Shown here: positions 7,553-14,776 of the stretch, piece by piece
Numbering within the stretch: the first letter of the stretch is position 1
Layout: the number at the start of each line of letters is the position of its first letter
DNA from: a virus
Reading direction: 5' to 3' (one strand)
Length of the DNA: 24,284 bases
Virus record (IMG/VR): IMGVR_UViG_3300005531_000031
Span: 1 to 24,284 of that record
Notes under the pieces: generated by a model
The model's database searches: none
What the model saw: only the letters and a program-made list of their open reading frames with translations
Told to the model about the DNA's origin: nothing
Position numbers and translations under genes: made by a program

Positions 7553-8161
7553 ATGGACTATCCGAAGCGCGAACCCGACATCGTCACCATCGGCACGACG
7601 TGGGCGTGGCGCCGCGACGACCTCAACGACGACTTTCCCGGCGGTTCGGGCGGCTGGACGCTGGCCTATACGCTGAGCCAGAACGGCCAGACCGCGCTGC
7701 AGGTCAACGGCGCCGCCGTCACCTATGATGGCGAGGGCTACCTGATCAAGACCGCGGCGAACCTGGCCGCGGCCGCTGCAGCGGGTCTCTGGACGATCAC
7801 CGGCCAGGTGACCAACACGGGCACCGGCGAGGTCTACGAGGTCTATCGCGGCACGGTCCGGCTCCTGCCGGCGCTGGGCAACAACGTCGACGGCCGCACC
7901 TACTGGCAGATCACGCTCGACAACATCGAGGCGGTGATCCAGGGCCGTGCCACCAAGGACCAGATGGCCTATACGATCGACGGCCGCCGCCTCGATCGCA
8001 CGCCGATCGCCGAGCTGCTGCTGTTGAAGGACGACGCGCGCGCCGAGGTCGAGCGCGAGCGCCGCGCCCTGCTGCTGAGCCAGGGCCGCGATCCCAAGCG
8101 CAAGATCGGCACGCGCTTCGTCGGGCCGACCGGGCCGTTCTCCTGGCCGTGGCCGTTTTGA
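7553..8161 (+). CDS. head-tail joining protein (gpW-type C-terminal region)
   Basis: This 202-residue protein lies between terminase and portal, where lambda carries the small W gene. The C-terminal portion (about 135-190: YTIDGRRLDRTPIAELL, then a long charged helix EVERERRALL) matches the ordering of small head-tail joining proteins with an A-x-x-I-D-G-R start and a leucine-rich helix. The N-terminal 120 residues are a β-rich domain (WAWRRDDL, WTLAYTLSQNG, LWTITGQVTNTGTGE) not present in lambda W, so it is either a fusion or a different family with the same position. ATG 7553 abuts the terminase stop, and GAGG stands about 8-9 bases upstream. Confidence 0.6.
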   Translation: MDYPKREPDIVTIGTTWAWRRDDLNDDFPGGSGGWTLAYTLSQNGQTALQVNGAAVTYDGEGYLIKTAANLAAAAAAGLWTITGQVTNTGTGEVYEVYRGTVRLLPALGNNVDGRTYWQITLDNIEAVIQGRATKDQMAYTIDGRRLDRTPIAELLLLKDDARAEVERERRALLLSQGRDPKRKIGTRFVGPTGPFSWPWPF

Positions 8162-8172
8162 GGAGGCCCTGA

Positions 8173-9798
8173 ATGTGGCCCTTCACGCGCGCCGCGGCGC
8201 GCCGCGCCGCCGTCGAGCGCATCGCGCCCACGGTCAAGCTCCTGCCGGTGGCCCAGCAGGCCGGCAAGCGCAGCTTCGTGTCGGCGGTGCCGACCGAGCT
8301 CACCGCCGACCTGCCGACCTCGATCTTCGCCATCAACGCGGCGCTGCGGTACAACATCTACGCCATGCGCAGCCGCAGCCGCTGGCTGGCGCGCAACAAC
8401 GACTATTACCGCGAGTGGCTTCGCAGCCTGCGCCGCTCCGTGGTGGGCGCCAAGGGCTTCGGCCTGCAGCCCACCGTCAAGCAGCCGCCGGCGGCGAAGG
8501 CCGAGGCGGGAGCCAAGCCGCAGCCCGACGTCATGGCCAACCGGCTGATCCGCCAGGCCTTCGACGAGTGGAGCGGGGCGGCGACCTGCACGGTCGAGGG
8601 CAGCATGGATCGCCCGCACCTCGAGCGGCTCCTGATCACCCTGCTCGGGCGCGACGGCGAGTTCCTGCTGCGCAAGGTGCGCGGCGCCGACGTCGGCGGC
8701 CGCTTCGGCTACAGCCTTCAGGTCATCCCGATCGACCTGCTCGACGAGCAGCTCAATGTCGGCGTCGGCGGCGCGCCGCCGTCCAATCCCGGCGGCAACG
8801 TCGGCTGGGCGCAGGACCATGAGATTCGCATGGGCGTGCAGCGCGACAAGTGGAAGCGCCCGTTCGCCTACTGGCTGCGCACCTGGTACCCGGGCGACGA
8901 CCCCGGCATGGCGGCGTTCCAGAACGTCGGCCGCTGGCAGGTCGTGCCGGCCGACGAGATCGAGCACGTGTTCGAGCGCGAGGACGCGGCGCAGGCGCGC
9001 GGCTTTCCGCGCGCCGCATCGTCGATCACCCGGCTGAACCAGATCGGCGGCTACGAGGACGCCGTCGTCGTGGGCGCCCGCGTCGGCGCCTCGAGCATGG
9101 GCTTCCTCGAGGGCCAGAACACCGACGAGGTGAAGGGCGACACGACCGGCGCCGAGGGCGAGCTGCTGAACGAGGTCGTGCCCGGCACGGTCGCCAAGCT
9201 GCCCAATGGCGTCACCTTCAAGTCGTTCAATCCGAGCCAGCCCGCCTCGACCTACGCCGAGGGCCGCAAGGGCTTCCTGCGCGGCGTCGCGGCCGGCATG
9301 GGCGCCAACTACCACTCGATCGGCAAGGATTACGAGTCGGTCAACTTCTCCTCGCTGCGCGCCGCCGCCATGGACGACCGCGAGGAATGGAAGATCCTGC
9401 AGGACCTGCTGCTCGACATGTGGCGGCGCATCGTCAGCGACTGGCTCTCCCATGCGCTGCTGCGCGGCGCCATCAATCTGCCGCTCGGCAAGTTCGACAA
9501 GTTCAACGATTTCACGCTGCATCCGCGCGGCTGGGACTGGGTCGACCCGGTGGCCGAGATCACCGCCGCCGCCACCGAGGTGGCGCTGGGCGTCAAGAGC
9601 CGCCGGCAGATCTGCGAGGCGCGCGGCCTCGACTTCGACCAGATCATGGACGACCAGGGCGACGAGCTGCGCGTCGCTAAGAGCAAGGGCGTCGACCTCT
9701 GGCAGCCCGAGCCGCGCCTGCCCAAGGGCGTCACGGCGACCACGCCGCCGGAGACGGTGGCCGGCGCGCCGAAGCCTGTCGACCCGCCGGCGGCCTAG
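8173..9798 (+). CDS. phage portal protein, lambda gpB family
   Basis: The 541-residue protein forms the dodecameric ring at the packaging vertex. Recognisable features are the N-terminal helix RSRSRWLARNNDYYREWL (near residues 60-77), VVGAKGFGLQP, VIPIDLLDEQLN, a long IEHVFEREDAAQARGFP region near 256-280, and the stem-to-wing region with VNFSSLRAAAMDDRE, all typical of lambda-type portals. The C-terminal 30 residues are proline-rich and variable. ATG 8173 follows a strong AGGAGG at 8161-8166 that overlaps the stop of the previous gene. In lambda-type portals an internal protease region can be encoded separately; here the protease is instead in the capsid polyprotein. Confidence 0.92.
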   Translation: MWPFTRAAARRAAVERIAPTVKLLPVAQQAGKRSFVSAVPTELTADLPTSIFAINAALRYNIYAMRSRSRWLARNNDYYREWLRSLRRSVVGAKGFGLQPTVKQPPAAKAEAGAKPQPDVMANRLIRQAFDEWSGAATCTVEGSMDRPHLERLLITLLGRDGEFLLRKVRGADVGGRFGYSLQVIPIDLLDEQLNVGVGGAPPSNPGGNVGWAQDHEIRMGVQRDKWKRPFAYWLRTWYPGDDPGMAAFQNVGRWQVVPADEIEHVFEREDAAQARGFPRAASSITRLNQIGGYEDAVVVGARVGASSMGFLEGQNTDEVKGDTTGAEGELLNEVVPGTVAKLPNGVTFKSFNPSQPASTYAEGRKGFLRGVAAGMGANYHSIGKDYESVNFSSLRAAAMDDREEWKILQDLLLDMWRRIVSDWLSHALLRGAINLPLGKFDKFNDFTLHPRGWDWVDPVAEITAAATEVALGVKSRRQICEARGLDFDQIMDDQGDELRVAKSKGVDLWQPEPRLPKGVTATTPPETVAGAPKPVDPPAA

Positions 9799-9845
9799 CC
9801 GCCAACCGCGTCAAGTTCCGCGTGACCATTTTCAGGAGAAACCTC

Positions 9846-10250
9846 ATGTCCCAGATCGATCTCGTCGACAACGTCCTCGCCAAGCACTCGATCGACCCGC
9901 AGGCGCTGGGCTCCAGCGCCACCGTCACCGGCGCCTCGGTCGACCTGTTCGGCTACGACAGCGCCATGGCGCTGTTCTCGGCCGGCGCCTGGACCGACGG
10001 CACGCACACCATCACGCTCGAGGACTCGTCCGACAATTCGAGCTTTTCGACGGTCGGCGCCGGTAGCCTGCAGGGCTCGATCACCAACATCACCGGCACC
10101 GGCCAGCAGAACGCGGTGCAGCAGGTGGGCTACATCGGCAGCAAGCGGTACCTCCGCGCCAAGGTCGTCAGCAGCGGCGTGACCACCGGCCTCGCCGGCT
10201 TCGCCGCGCTCATCGTCAAGGGTAACCCCAAGGTCTACCCGGCCTCTTAA
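9846..10250 (+). CDS. small head-associated β-rich protein
   Basis: The 134-residue protein sits between portal and capsid genes. Alternating hydrophobic β-strand patterns (SSATVTGASVDLFGYDSAM, THTITLEDSSDNSSF) suggest a β-sandwich, similar to small head decoration or head-associated proteins often coded next to HK97-type capsid genes. ATG 9846 follows AGGAG at 9834-9838 with a 7-base spacing. I prefer this over the in-frame GTG at 9822. The function is an inference from position and fold pattern. Confidence 0.55.
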   Translation: MSQIDLVDNVLAKHSIDPQALGSSATVTGASVDLFGYDSAMALFSAGAWTDGTHTITLEDSSDNSSFSTVGAGSLQGSITNITGTGQQNAVQQVGYIGSKRYLRAKVVSSGVTTGLAGFAALIVKGNPKVYPAS

Positions 10251-10254
10251 GTCT

Positions 10255-10304
10255 GCCCCGCGCTCTCGGCCGCCCCACCAACCCCGCTCGCGCGGGGGCC
10301 CGAT
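10255..10304 (-). repeat. palindromic intergenic element, copy 1 (reverse orientation)
   Basis: This 50-bp element runs from GCCCCGCGCTC to GGGGGCCCGAT and is the reverse complement of the family form (see copies 2, 3, 4 and 6). On the transcript it can form CCCCGCGC/GCGCGGGG. The G-run at 10294-10298 is 4 bases from the ATG at 10303, which opens an alternative, longer start for the capsid polyprotein. It begins 4 bases after the stop of the 134-residue gene. Confidence 0.85.
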
Positions 10305-10317
10305 GAGGAGTTCCTCA

Positions 10318-12303
10318 ATGCCGGATGGTTCCGTAATTCGCATGAAGCGCCAGTATCGCAACGTCGTCGTTGCGCGCGGCGCGGTCGACACCGACAAGCG
10401 TACGGTGTCGGTGAGTTTTTCCTCCGAGGAGCCGGTCGAACGGTTCTTCGGTGATGAGATTCTGGGGCACCAGCCCGGAGAGGTGGACCTCTCCTTCATC
10501 GGCAGCGGGAACGCGCCGGTGCTGGTGAACCATGATCCCGACCGTCAGGTCGGGGTCGTCCAGAGCGCGACGGTGGCCAACGACCGTGGTCAGGCGGTGC
10601 TCCGCTTCGGCCAGGGCGACGCGGCCAGCGAAGTGTTCCAGGACATCGTCGACGGCATCCGCAGCAACGTCTCGGTCGGCTACGAGTACGACGAGATGGT
10701 GCTGGTCGCGGATGACGACGGCGACCGTTCGTACCGCATCACCAACTGGCGACCGCTGGAGATCTCCATCGTGGCCATTCCCGCCGACCCGACCGTCGGC
10801 GCGAACCGGGCCGGCGAGCAGGAGCGTGCCGTGCGCGTCGTCGAACCGCAAAAGGAGCAAAGGGCCATGCCCGAAGTCGTTCAGACCCCCCAGACCGTCC
10901 CGCCCACCGTGCCGCCGACGGTCGCCACTCCGCCCGTCAACCTCGACGAGGTGCGCAACCAGGCGCGCCAGCAGGCGCTCGACAGCGAACGCGAGCGAGT
11001 CAAGCAGATCAGCGAGCTCGGCGCCCGTCACAACCGCAGCGACCTCGCCCAGAAGGCGATCGCCGAGGGCAAGAGCTTCGCCGACTTCCAGGGCCTCATG
11101 CTCGAGGCGGTCGGCACCGCCAAGCCGCTGAACGCGATCCCGTCCGAGGTCGGCATGTCGGCGCAGGAGCGCAAGCGCTTCTCGCTGTGCCGCGCCGTGA
11201 TCGGCGCCGCCGATCGCGCCGCCGGCCGCAAGCCCGCGATCGACGACGCCTTCGAGATGGAGGTCAGCGACACCATCGCCAAGCGTCTCGGCAAGGCGCC
11301 GCGCTCGATCTACCTGCCGATGGACCCGTTCCTCGAGGGCGTGATCCCGGCCGGCCAGGAGCAGGCCGTGCGCATGGCGCTGATGGGCCAGCGCACCAAC
11401 CTCAACGTCGCCACCGGCAATGCCGGCGGCTACTTCGTCGCCACCGAGCTGCTCGCCGGCAGCTTCATCGATCTGCTGCGCAACCGCATCATGGTGGCCA
11501 CGATGGGCGCCACTTTCCTGCCGGGCCTGGTGGCCAACATCACCATTCCCAAGCAGTCGGGCGCCGCGACGGCGAACTGGCTGGGCGAGGGCAGCGCTGC
11601 CACCGAGTCCCAGCTCACCGCCGCGCTGGTGTCGCTGTCGCCCAAGACGGTGCATGCCATGACCGACTATTCGCGGGAAACGCTGCTGCAGAGCACGCCG
11701 GCGATCGAGGCGCTGGTGCGCTCCGACCTGATCGCCGTCATCGCCCGCGCCATCGATCTGGCGGCGCTGTCGGGCTCGGGTTCGTCCGGCCAGCCGACCG
11801 GGCTCGCCAACCAGTCCGGGCTCACCGTCGAGGCGGTCGGCACCAACGGCGGCACGCCGTCGTGGACCAACATCGTCAACATGGAAACCGACGTCGCCGC
11901 GGCCAACGCCGACTTCGGTTCGCTGGGCTACCTCACCAACGCCAAGGTGCGCGGCAAGCTGAAGCAAACGGCCAAGATCGGCTCGACCTATCCGGTGTTC
12001 ATCTGGGAGAACAACCCCGGCTATGGCCCCGGCTTCGGCGAGATGAACGGCATGCGCGCCGGCGTCTCCAACCAGTGCCGCAGCAACCTCACCAAGGGCA
12101 GCTCGTCGGGCGTGTGCTCGGAAATCTTCTACGGCAACTGGGCGGACCTGCTGATCGGCGAATGGGGCGTGCTCGACATGCTGGTCGACAACATCACCCA
12201 GGCGGCCAATCGCATCATCCGCATGCACGCCTACGAGACGGTGGACGTCAACGTCCGCCACATCGAGAGCTTCTCGTACTGCGCCGACGCCACGACGACT
12301 TAG
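10318..12303 (+). CDS. prohead protease / scaffold / major capsid polyprotein
   Basis: This 661-residue protein fuses an S78-type prohead protease to an HK97-fold major capsid protein. Protease residues 1-160 include NHDPDRQVG (candidate His72) and SNVSVGY (candidate Ser119), then PLEISIVAIPADP (E148). A linker rich in P, T and V follows, then a charged helical delta/scaffold-like region (about 205-275). The capsid domain begins around residue 340 (NVATGNAGGYFVATELLAG). ATG 10318 has AGGAG at 10306-10310, whereas ATG 10303 lies at the end of repeat copy 1. An internal ATG at 10867, with AAAGGAG at 10851-10857, would yield a protease-free product of 478 residues. The protease would cleave the scaffold part during maturation. 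Confidence 0.93.
   Translation: MPDGSVIRMKRQYRNVVVARGAVDTDKRTVSVSFSSEEPVERFFGDEILGHQPGEVDLSFIGSGNAPVLVNHDPDRQVGVVQSATVANDRGQAVLRFGQGDAASEVFQDIVDGIRSNVSVGYEYDEMVLVADDDGDRSYRITNWRPLEISIVAIPADPTVGANRAGEQERAVRVVEPQKEQRAMPEVVQTPQTVPPTVPPTVATPPVNLDEVRNQARQQALDSERERVKQISELGARHNRSDLAQKAIAEGKSFADFQGLMLEAVGTAKPLNAIPSEVGMSAQERKRFSLCRAVIGAADRAAGRKPAIDDAFEMEVSDTIAKRLGKAPRSIYLPMDPFLEGVIPAGQEQAVRMALMGQRTNLNVATGNAGGYFVATELLAGSFIDLLRNRIMVATMGATFLPGLVANITIPKQSGAATANWLGEGSAATESQLTAALVSLSPKTVHAMTDYSRETLLQSTPAIEALVRSDLIAVIARAIDLAALSGSGSSGQPTGLANQSGLTVEAVGTNGGTPSWTNIVNMETDVAAANADFGSLGYLTNAKVRGKLKQTAKIGSTYPVFIWENNPGYGPGFGEMNGMRAGVSNQCRSNLTKGSSSGVCSEIFYGNWADLLIGEWGVLDMLVDNITQAANRIIRMHAYETVDVNVRHIESFSYCADATTT
10851..10869 (+). 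promoter_or_regulatory. internal ribosome-binding site and ATG for a protease-free capsid product
   Basis: AAAGGAG (10851-10857) is the best Shine-Dalgarno match seen inside a gene here. It is followed after 9 bases by an in-frame ATG at 10867, which encodes residue 184 (MPEVVQTP) of the polyprotein. It falls exactly at the protease/scaffold border. Confidence 0.65.
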
Positions 12304-12319
12304 GCGCGAGGCGCTTAAG
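12299..12319 (+). repeat. hairpin across the capsid stop codon
   Basis: CTTAGGCGC (12299-12307) pairs with GCGCTTAAG (12311-12319) with one G-T wobble and a GAG loop. It includes the capsid stop codon TAG (12301-12303). Confidence 0.6.
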
Positions 12320-12335
12320 TCGATCCATCCCACAG

Positions 12336-12351
12336 GCGCGCGACTGCGCGC
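12336..12351 (+). repeat. short GCGCGC hairpin
   Basis: GCGCGC (12336-12341), a GACT loop and GCGCGC (12346-12351) form a 6-bp stem. It is the second of four inverted repeats in the gap behind the capsid gene. Confidence 0.45.
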
Positions 12352-12358
12352 ACTCTCA

Positions 12359-12382
12359 CTGCCGGCCCTTCGGGGCCGGCAG
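12359..12382 (+). terminator. 10-bp hairpin with TTCG tetraloop, no T-run
   Basis: CTGCCGGCCC and GGGCCGGCAG form a perfect 10-bp stem closed by TTCG (12369-12372), a very stable RNA loop. What follows is TTCCCC rather than a run of T, so it is not a classical intrinsic terminator. A pause, an RNA-stability element or a factor-dependent stop behind the highly expressed capsid gene is more likely. Confidence 0.55.
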
Positions 12383-12427
12383 TTCCCCATGACCACGGCC
12401 CGGGCGGCGCGTGGTCATCGGGAACTG
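12380..12427 (+). repeat. long inverted repeat overlapping the TTCG hairpin
   Basis: The 18-base arms 12380-12397 and 12410-12427 pair perfectly except for one C-C mismatch (12388/12419), around a 12-base loop. The arms are CAGTTCCC plus ATGACCACG and their complements. It shares 12380-12382 with the TTCG hairpin, so the two stems compete. The right arm ends 17 bases before the next ATG. Confidence 0.75.
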
Positions 12428-12444
12428 CAAACCGGGAGTTCACT

Positions 12445-12612
12445 ATGAAGATCAGGCTGCTGCGTTCCGTCGTCACCTCGCAAGGCGTGCACGACGTCAA
12501 CGAGTACAGTGAGAAGGGCAAGCCGACCGGCGGCACGCGCGAGGAGATCGTCGAGATCCCCGACGCCGAGGCCCGGCCGCTGATCGCCCGCGGCATCGCG
12601 GAAGCCGTCTGA
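12445..12612 (+). CDS. small phage protein, 55 residues
   Basis: The 55-residue protein starts MKIRLLRSVVTSQGVHDVNE and ends with an acidic-to-helical segment (REEIVEIPDAEARPLIARG, then IAEAV). The pattern 'short β-strands, then a segment about residues being placed at a helix end' is common in small phage proteins behind capsid genes, but I cannot assign a function. CGGGAG stands 8-9 bases before ATG 12445, and the stop overlaps the next start (TGATG), showing coupling to the decoration-like gene. Confidence 0.6.
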   Translation: MKIRLLRSVVTSQGVHDVNEYSEKGKPTGGTREEIVEIPDAEARPLIARGIAEAV

Positions 12613-13034
12613 TGGCCGCCCTCACCATCACCGCCGCCAACGTCGCCTGGGTAAGCGGTCCGGAAAAGGGCGACCAGGTCGCGGGCGAGGCCTTTACCGC
12701 CGGCTCGCAGGTGTATTTCAACGTGCCGGATGGCAAATGGTACAAGGCCAAGTGCAATGGCACCGTGAACCAGGCCGGCCAGGACGGCCTCGGCATGGCG
12801 CTCGGCTCGGCCGACGCCGCCGGCGCGCGGGTCAGCATCGCCCAGCCGGGCGCGATCGTGGCGATCGGCACCGGCACCGCGGGGCACACCTACTATCCCG
12901 GCGCCACGGCGGGGCAGCTCGTCGAATGGTCGGATCTCGTTGCGACCAACAAGGCGGTCCCGGCCGCGGTCGGCGTCGGCAGCAACCAGGTCCTGCTGCT
13001 GGGCGGCAGCTACAACGCGGGCTCGGTTCTCTAG
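12612..13034 (+). CDS. capsid decoration/cement-like protein
   Basis: This 140-residue protein is β-rich and glycine-rich (EAFTAGSQVYFNVPDG, DGLGMALGSADAAGARV, GAIVAIGTGTAGHTYYPG), with the alternating pattern seen in small proteins (DUF2190-like) encoded directly behind HK97-type capsid genes. Such proteins bind the outside of the mature shell. Its position behind the capsid gene, and coupling by TGATG to the 55-residue gene, support a head role. I cannot distinguish decoration from another capsid-associated role. Confidence 0.55.
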   Translation: MAALTITAANVAWVSGPEKGDQVAGEAFTAGSQVYFNVPDGKWYKAKCNGTVNQAGQDGLGMALGSADAAGARVSIAQPGAIVAIGTGTAGHTYYPGATAGQLVEWSDLVATNKAVPAAVGVGSNQVLLLGGSYNAGSVL

Positions 13035-13053
13035 TCACGACCGCAGCGGCCTC

Positions 13054-13102
13054 ATCGGGGCCCCGCATTCGCGGGGTTGGTGGGGCGGCTGCGAATGCGG
13101 GG
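13054..13102 (+). repeat. palindromic intergenic element, copy 2 (forward)
   Basis: The 49-bp element begins ATCGGGGCCCCGCATTCGC and ends GCGAATGCGGGG. Here the 12-base arms CCCCGCATTCGC and GCGAATGCGGGG pair perfectly, whereas the other copies have GC in place of AT in both arms, so the stem is kept by compensatory change. The closing GGGG (13099-13102) is 6 bases before ATG 13109. Confidence 0.88.
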
Positions 13103-13108
13103 TAACAG

Positions 13109-13420
13109 ATGGCCGTCGAGACTGACGACGATCGCGCGGCGCTGCTCGCCGACTTCGGCCAGGCGGGCAGCTATACGCACGCGGGCGCGACCGTCTCGAT
13201 GACCGGCATCTTCACCGGACCCTATGTCAGCCACGCGCTGGGGCACATGGGCGTCGAGTTCGAGGGCGGCAATCCCGCCTTCCTGGTGCGCTCGATCGAT
13301 CTGCCGGCCGGCGCGGTGCAGGGCGACACGCTCGTCACCGGCGGCACGACCTACAACGTGCGATCCGTCCAGCCCGATGGCACCGGCATGACCAAATTGG
13401 CCCTGGAGCTGATGTCGTGA
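13109..13420 (+). CDS. head-tail connector, gpFII-like
   Basis: The 103-residue protein has the order typical of lambda FII-like connectors: an N-terminal helix with DDDRAALLADFG, a β-strand pair around HAGATVSMTGIFTGPYV, and a C-terminal part with GDTLVTGGTTYNVRSVQPDGT. It would join the filled head to the tail tube. The start follows repeat copy 2 (G-run 6 bases upstream). The stop TGA at 13418-13420 abuts repeat copy 3. Confidence 0.65.
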   Translation: MAVETDDDRAALLADFGQAGSYTHAGATVSMTGIFTGPYVSHALGHMGVEFEGGNPAFLVRSIDLPAGAVQGDTLVTGGTTYNVRSVQPDGTGMTKLALELMS

Positions 13421-13467
13421 ATCGGGATCCCCGCGCGAGCGGGTTGGTCGGCGGCGCGAGCGCGGGG
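13421..13467 (+). repeat. palindromic intergenic element, copy 3 (forward)
   Basis: The 47-bp element starts directly after the stop codon of the connector gene. It opens ATCGGGATCCCCGCGCGAGC, has a central GGGTTGGTCGGCGGC, and closes GCGAGCGCGGGG. The final GGGG (13464-13467) is 5 bases before ATG 13473. CCCCGCGC pairs with GCGCGGGG. Confidence 0.88.
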
Positions 13468-13472
13468 CAAAC

Positions 13473-13922
13473 ATGACGACCCATGTCCGGCAACAGATCC
13501 GCGCCAAGGCCGTGTCCCTGTTGAGGGGCCTGGCCACGACCGGGCCCAACGTCTATCCCGGCCGCTCCTGGCCGACCGGCGCGGCACAGCTGCCGGCGCT
13601 GCTGGTCTACACCCGCACCGAGCAGGCGCAGGACGCCACGATGATGGCGCAGACCCTGCAGCTGCGCACGGTCGAGCTGGTGGTCGAAGGGCGCTGCCGC
13701 ACGGCGTCGCAGGAACCGGACGACGAGCTCGACGAGATCGCGCTCGAGGTCGAGACGGCGCTGCTGGCGTCGGGCGCCTTCGGCACGCTGATCAAGTCGA
13801 TCGAGCTCAAGCGCTCCATTTCGGCCTCGCTCGCCAGCCAGGACCGCCGCTCGGGCGAGATCGAGCTCACATTCGACATCGAGTACCTGACCGCGGCAGG
13901 CGCACCCGCGACGGCCCTCTAA
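13473..13922 (+). CDS. minor tail protein U-like / tail terminator
   Basis: This 149-residue protein has an N-terminal helix (HVRQQIRAKAVSLLRGL), then PNVYPGRSWPTGAAQLPALLVY and TVELVVEGRC, which fits the tail terminator (lambda gpU/DUF3168-like) proteins that cap the tail tube. A long acidic helix (EPDDELDEIALEVETALL) and a C-terminal strand follow. It lies between the connector and the tail tube, the right place for this role. The start is 5 bases after repeat copy 3. Confidence 0.65.
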   Translation: MTTHVRQQIRAKAVSLLRGLATTGPNVYPGRSWPTGAAQLPALLVYTRTEQAQDATMMAQTLQLRTVELVVEGRCRTASQEPDDELDEIALEVETALLASGAFGTLIKSIELKRSISASLASQDRRSGEIELTFDIEYLTAAGAPATAL

Positions 13923-13938
13923 ACTCAGGAGTGACAGA

Positions 13939-14322
13939 ATGGCCCTGCATCATGGCAAGGATGGCGTCGTCAAATCGGGCGCCAACGCGATCGCCTCGGT
14001 GACCGCGTGGAAGTTCACCGGCAAGATCGACCTCGTCGAATCGGCCGTCATGGGCGCGACCAACAAGACCTACCTCGAGGGCCTGACCGACTTCGACGGC
14101 ACGGTCGACTGCTACCTCGATCCGACCGACGCGACCGGGCAGGAGACGCTGACCGTCGGCGCGTCCGTCACGCTCACGCTCTATCCGCAGGGCGTGTCGG
14201 CGACGGCCAACTGGGTGATCAGCGCCATCATCACCCAGCTCGACGCGCAGGCCTCGATGACCGAGGTCGTCAAGCGGTCCTTCACCTGGAAGGCGACCGC
14301 TGCTCCGGCCTGGACGGCGTAA
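13939..14322 (+). CDS. major tail tube protein
   Basis: The 127-residue protein has the hallmarks of a tail tube subunit: ALHHGKDGVVKSGANAI, then SVTAWKFTGKIDLVES, ATNKTYLEGLTDFDG and a strand with TLTLYPQGV. The length is typical of small phage tail tube proteins. Hexameric rings would stack on the tape measure. ATG 13939 has AGGAG at 13927-13931 with a 7-base spacing. Strong hairpins follow the stop codon. Confidence 0.72.
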   Translation: MALHHGKDGVVKSGANAIASVTAWKFTGKIDLVESAVMGATNKTYLEGLTDFDGTVDCYLDPTDATGQETLTVGASVTLTLYPQGVSATANWVISAIITQLDAQASMTEVVKRSFTWKATAAPAWTA

Positions 14323-14325
14323 GAG

Positions 14326-14342
14326 CGCGAGCGAAGCTCGCG
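14326..14342 (+). repeat. 7-bp hairpin after the tail tube gene
   Basis: CGCGAGC (14326-14332), GAA and GCTCGCG (14336-14342) form a perfect 7-bp stem starting 4 bases after the stop. There is no T-run. Confidence 0.55.
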
Positions 14343-14357
14343 ACGGCGGGGAAAGCG

Positions 14358-14372
14358 CGACGCGCAGCGTCG
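14358..14372 (+). repeat. second hairpin between tail tube and chaperone genes
   Basis: CGACGC (14358-14363), GCA and GCGTCG (14367-14372) form a perfect 6-bp stem. Together with the 7-bp hairpin it fills the 91-base gap before the chaperone gene. It may trim transcript levels behind the abundant tube gene. Confidence 0.5.
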
Positions 14373-14413
14373 TCGCGACTCCGCTCGGCGCAGAATGAAC
14401 AGGGGAGGCTCGA

Positions 14414-14776
14414 ATGGAACCAAATGTGCTCGGCGAAGCGATCGCCGCCGCCGCCCGCGCCGATTTCGACGCGCGCGGCCTCGGCAAGGTCGAAGTGCCG
14501 GAATGGGCCGTCGCCGGCCAGCCGACCGTGATCTACTTCCGGCCGATGACGATCTCGGAGCAGTTCGAGATCTCGTCCTACCGCTCCGAGGACGGCCCCA
14601 AATACGGCATGGTCCGCACCATCGTGCTGAAGGCGCTCGATTCGGACGGCAAGCGGCTGTTCACCGTCGAGCACGAGCGCGTGTTCCTCGAGCAGGTCTC
14701 GTCCGACGTGGTCATGCGCGTCGCCACCGCCATCGCCAAGGGGGTGCCGGTCGGCGAGGCAAAAAAAGACTCCTAG
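14414..14776 (+). CDS. tail assembly chaperone, G-like (zero-frame product)
   Basis: The 120-residue zero-frame product lies between the tail tube and tape measure genes, the place of lambda G. Recognisable are the N-terminal helix NVLGEAIAAAARADF, FRPMTISEQFEISSYR, YGMVRTIVLKALDSDG and a C-terminal helix with VVMRVATAIAKGV. It probably coats the tape measure during tail assembly and is absent from the finished tail. It ends GEAKKDS at a TAG codon (14774-14776) just beyond the slippery A7. GGGGAGG precedes ATG 14414. Confidence 0.72.
   Translation: MEPNVLGEAIAAAARADFDARGLGKVEVPEWAVAGQPTVIYFRPMTISEQFEISSYRSEDGPKYGMVRTIVLKALDSDGKRLFTVEHERVFLEQVSSDVVMRVATAIAKGVPVGEAKKDS

Noticed and set aside
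9798-9822. Seventh, degenerate copy of the palindromic element after the portal gene
   Set aside because: CCGCCAACC and a CAAG..TCCGC part resemble copy 5, but the arms and the G-run are absent, so it is not counted.
12359-12382. Classical rho-independent terminator
   Set aside because: The stem and TTCG loop are excellent, but no T-run follows. I listed it as a hairpin with low terminator certainty.
10315-12396. Very long reverse open frame opposite the capsid polyprotein
   Set aside because: Shadow of high G+C at third codon positions on the opposite strand; the + strand frame has clear protease and capsid motifs.
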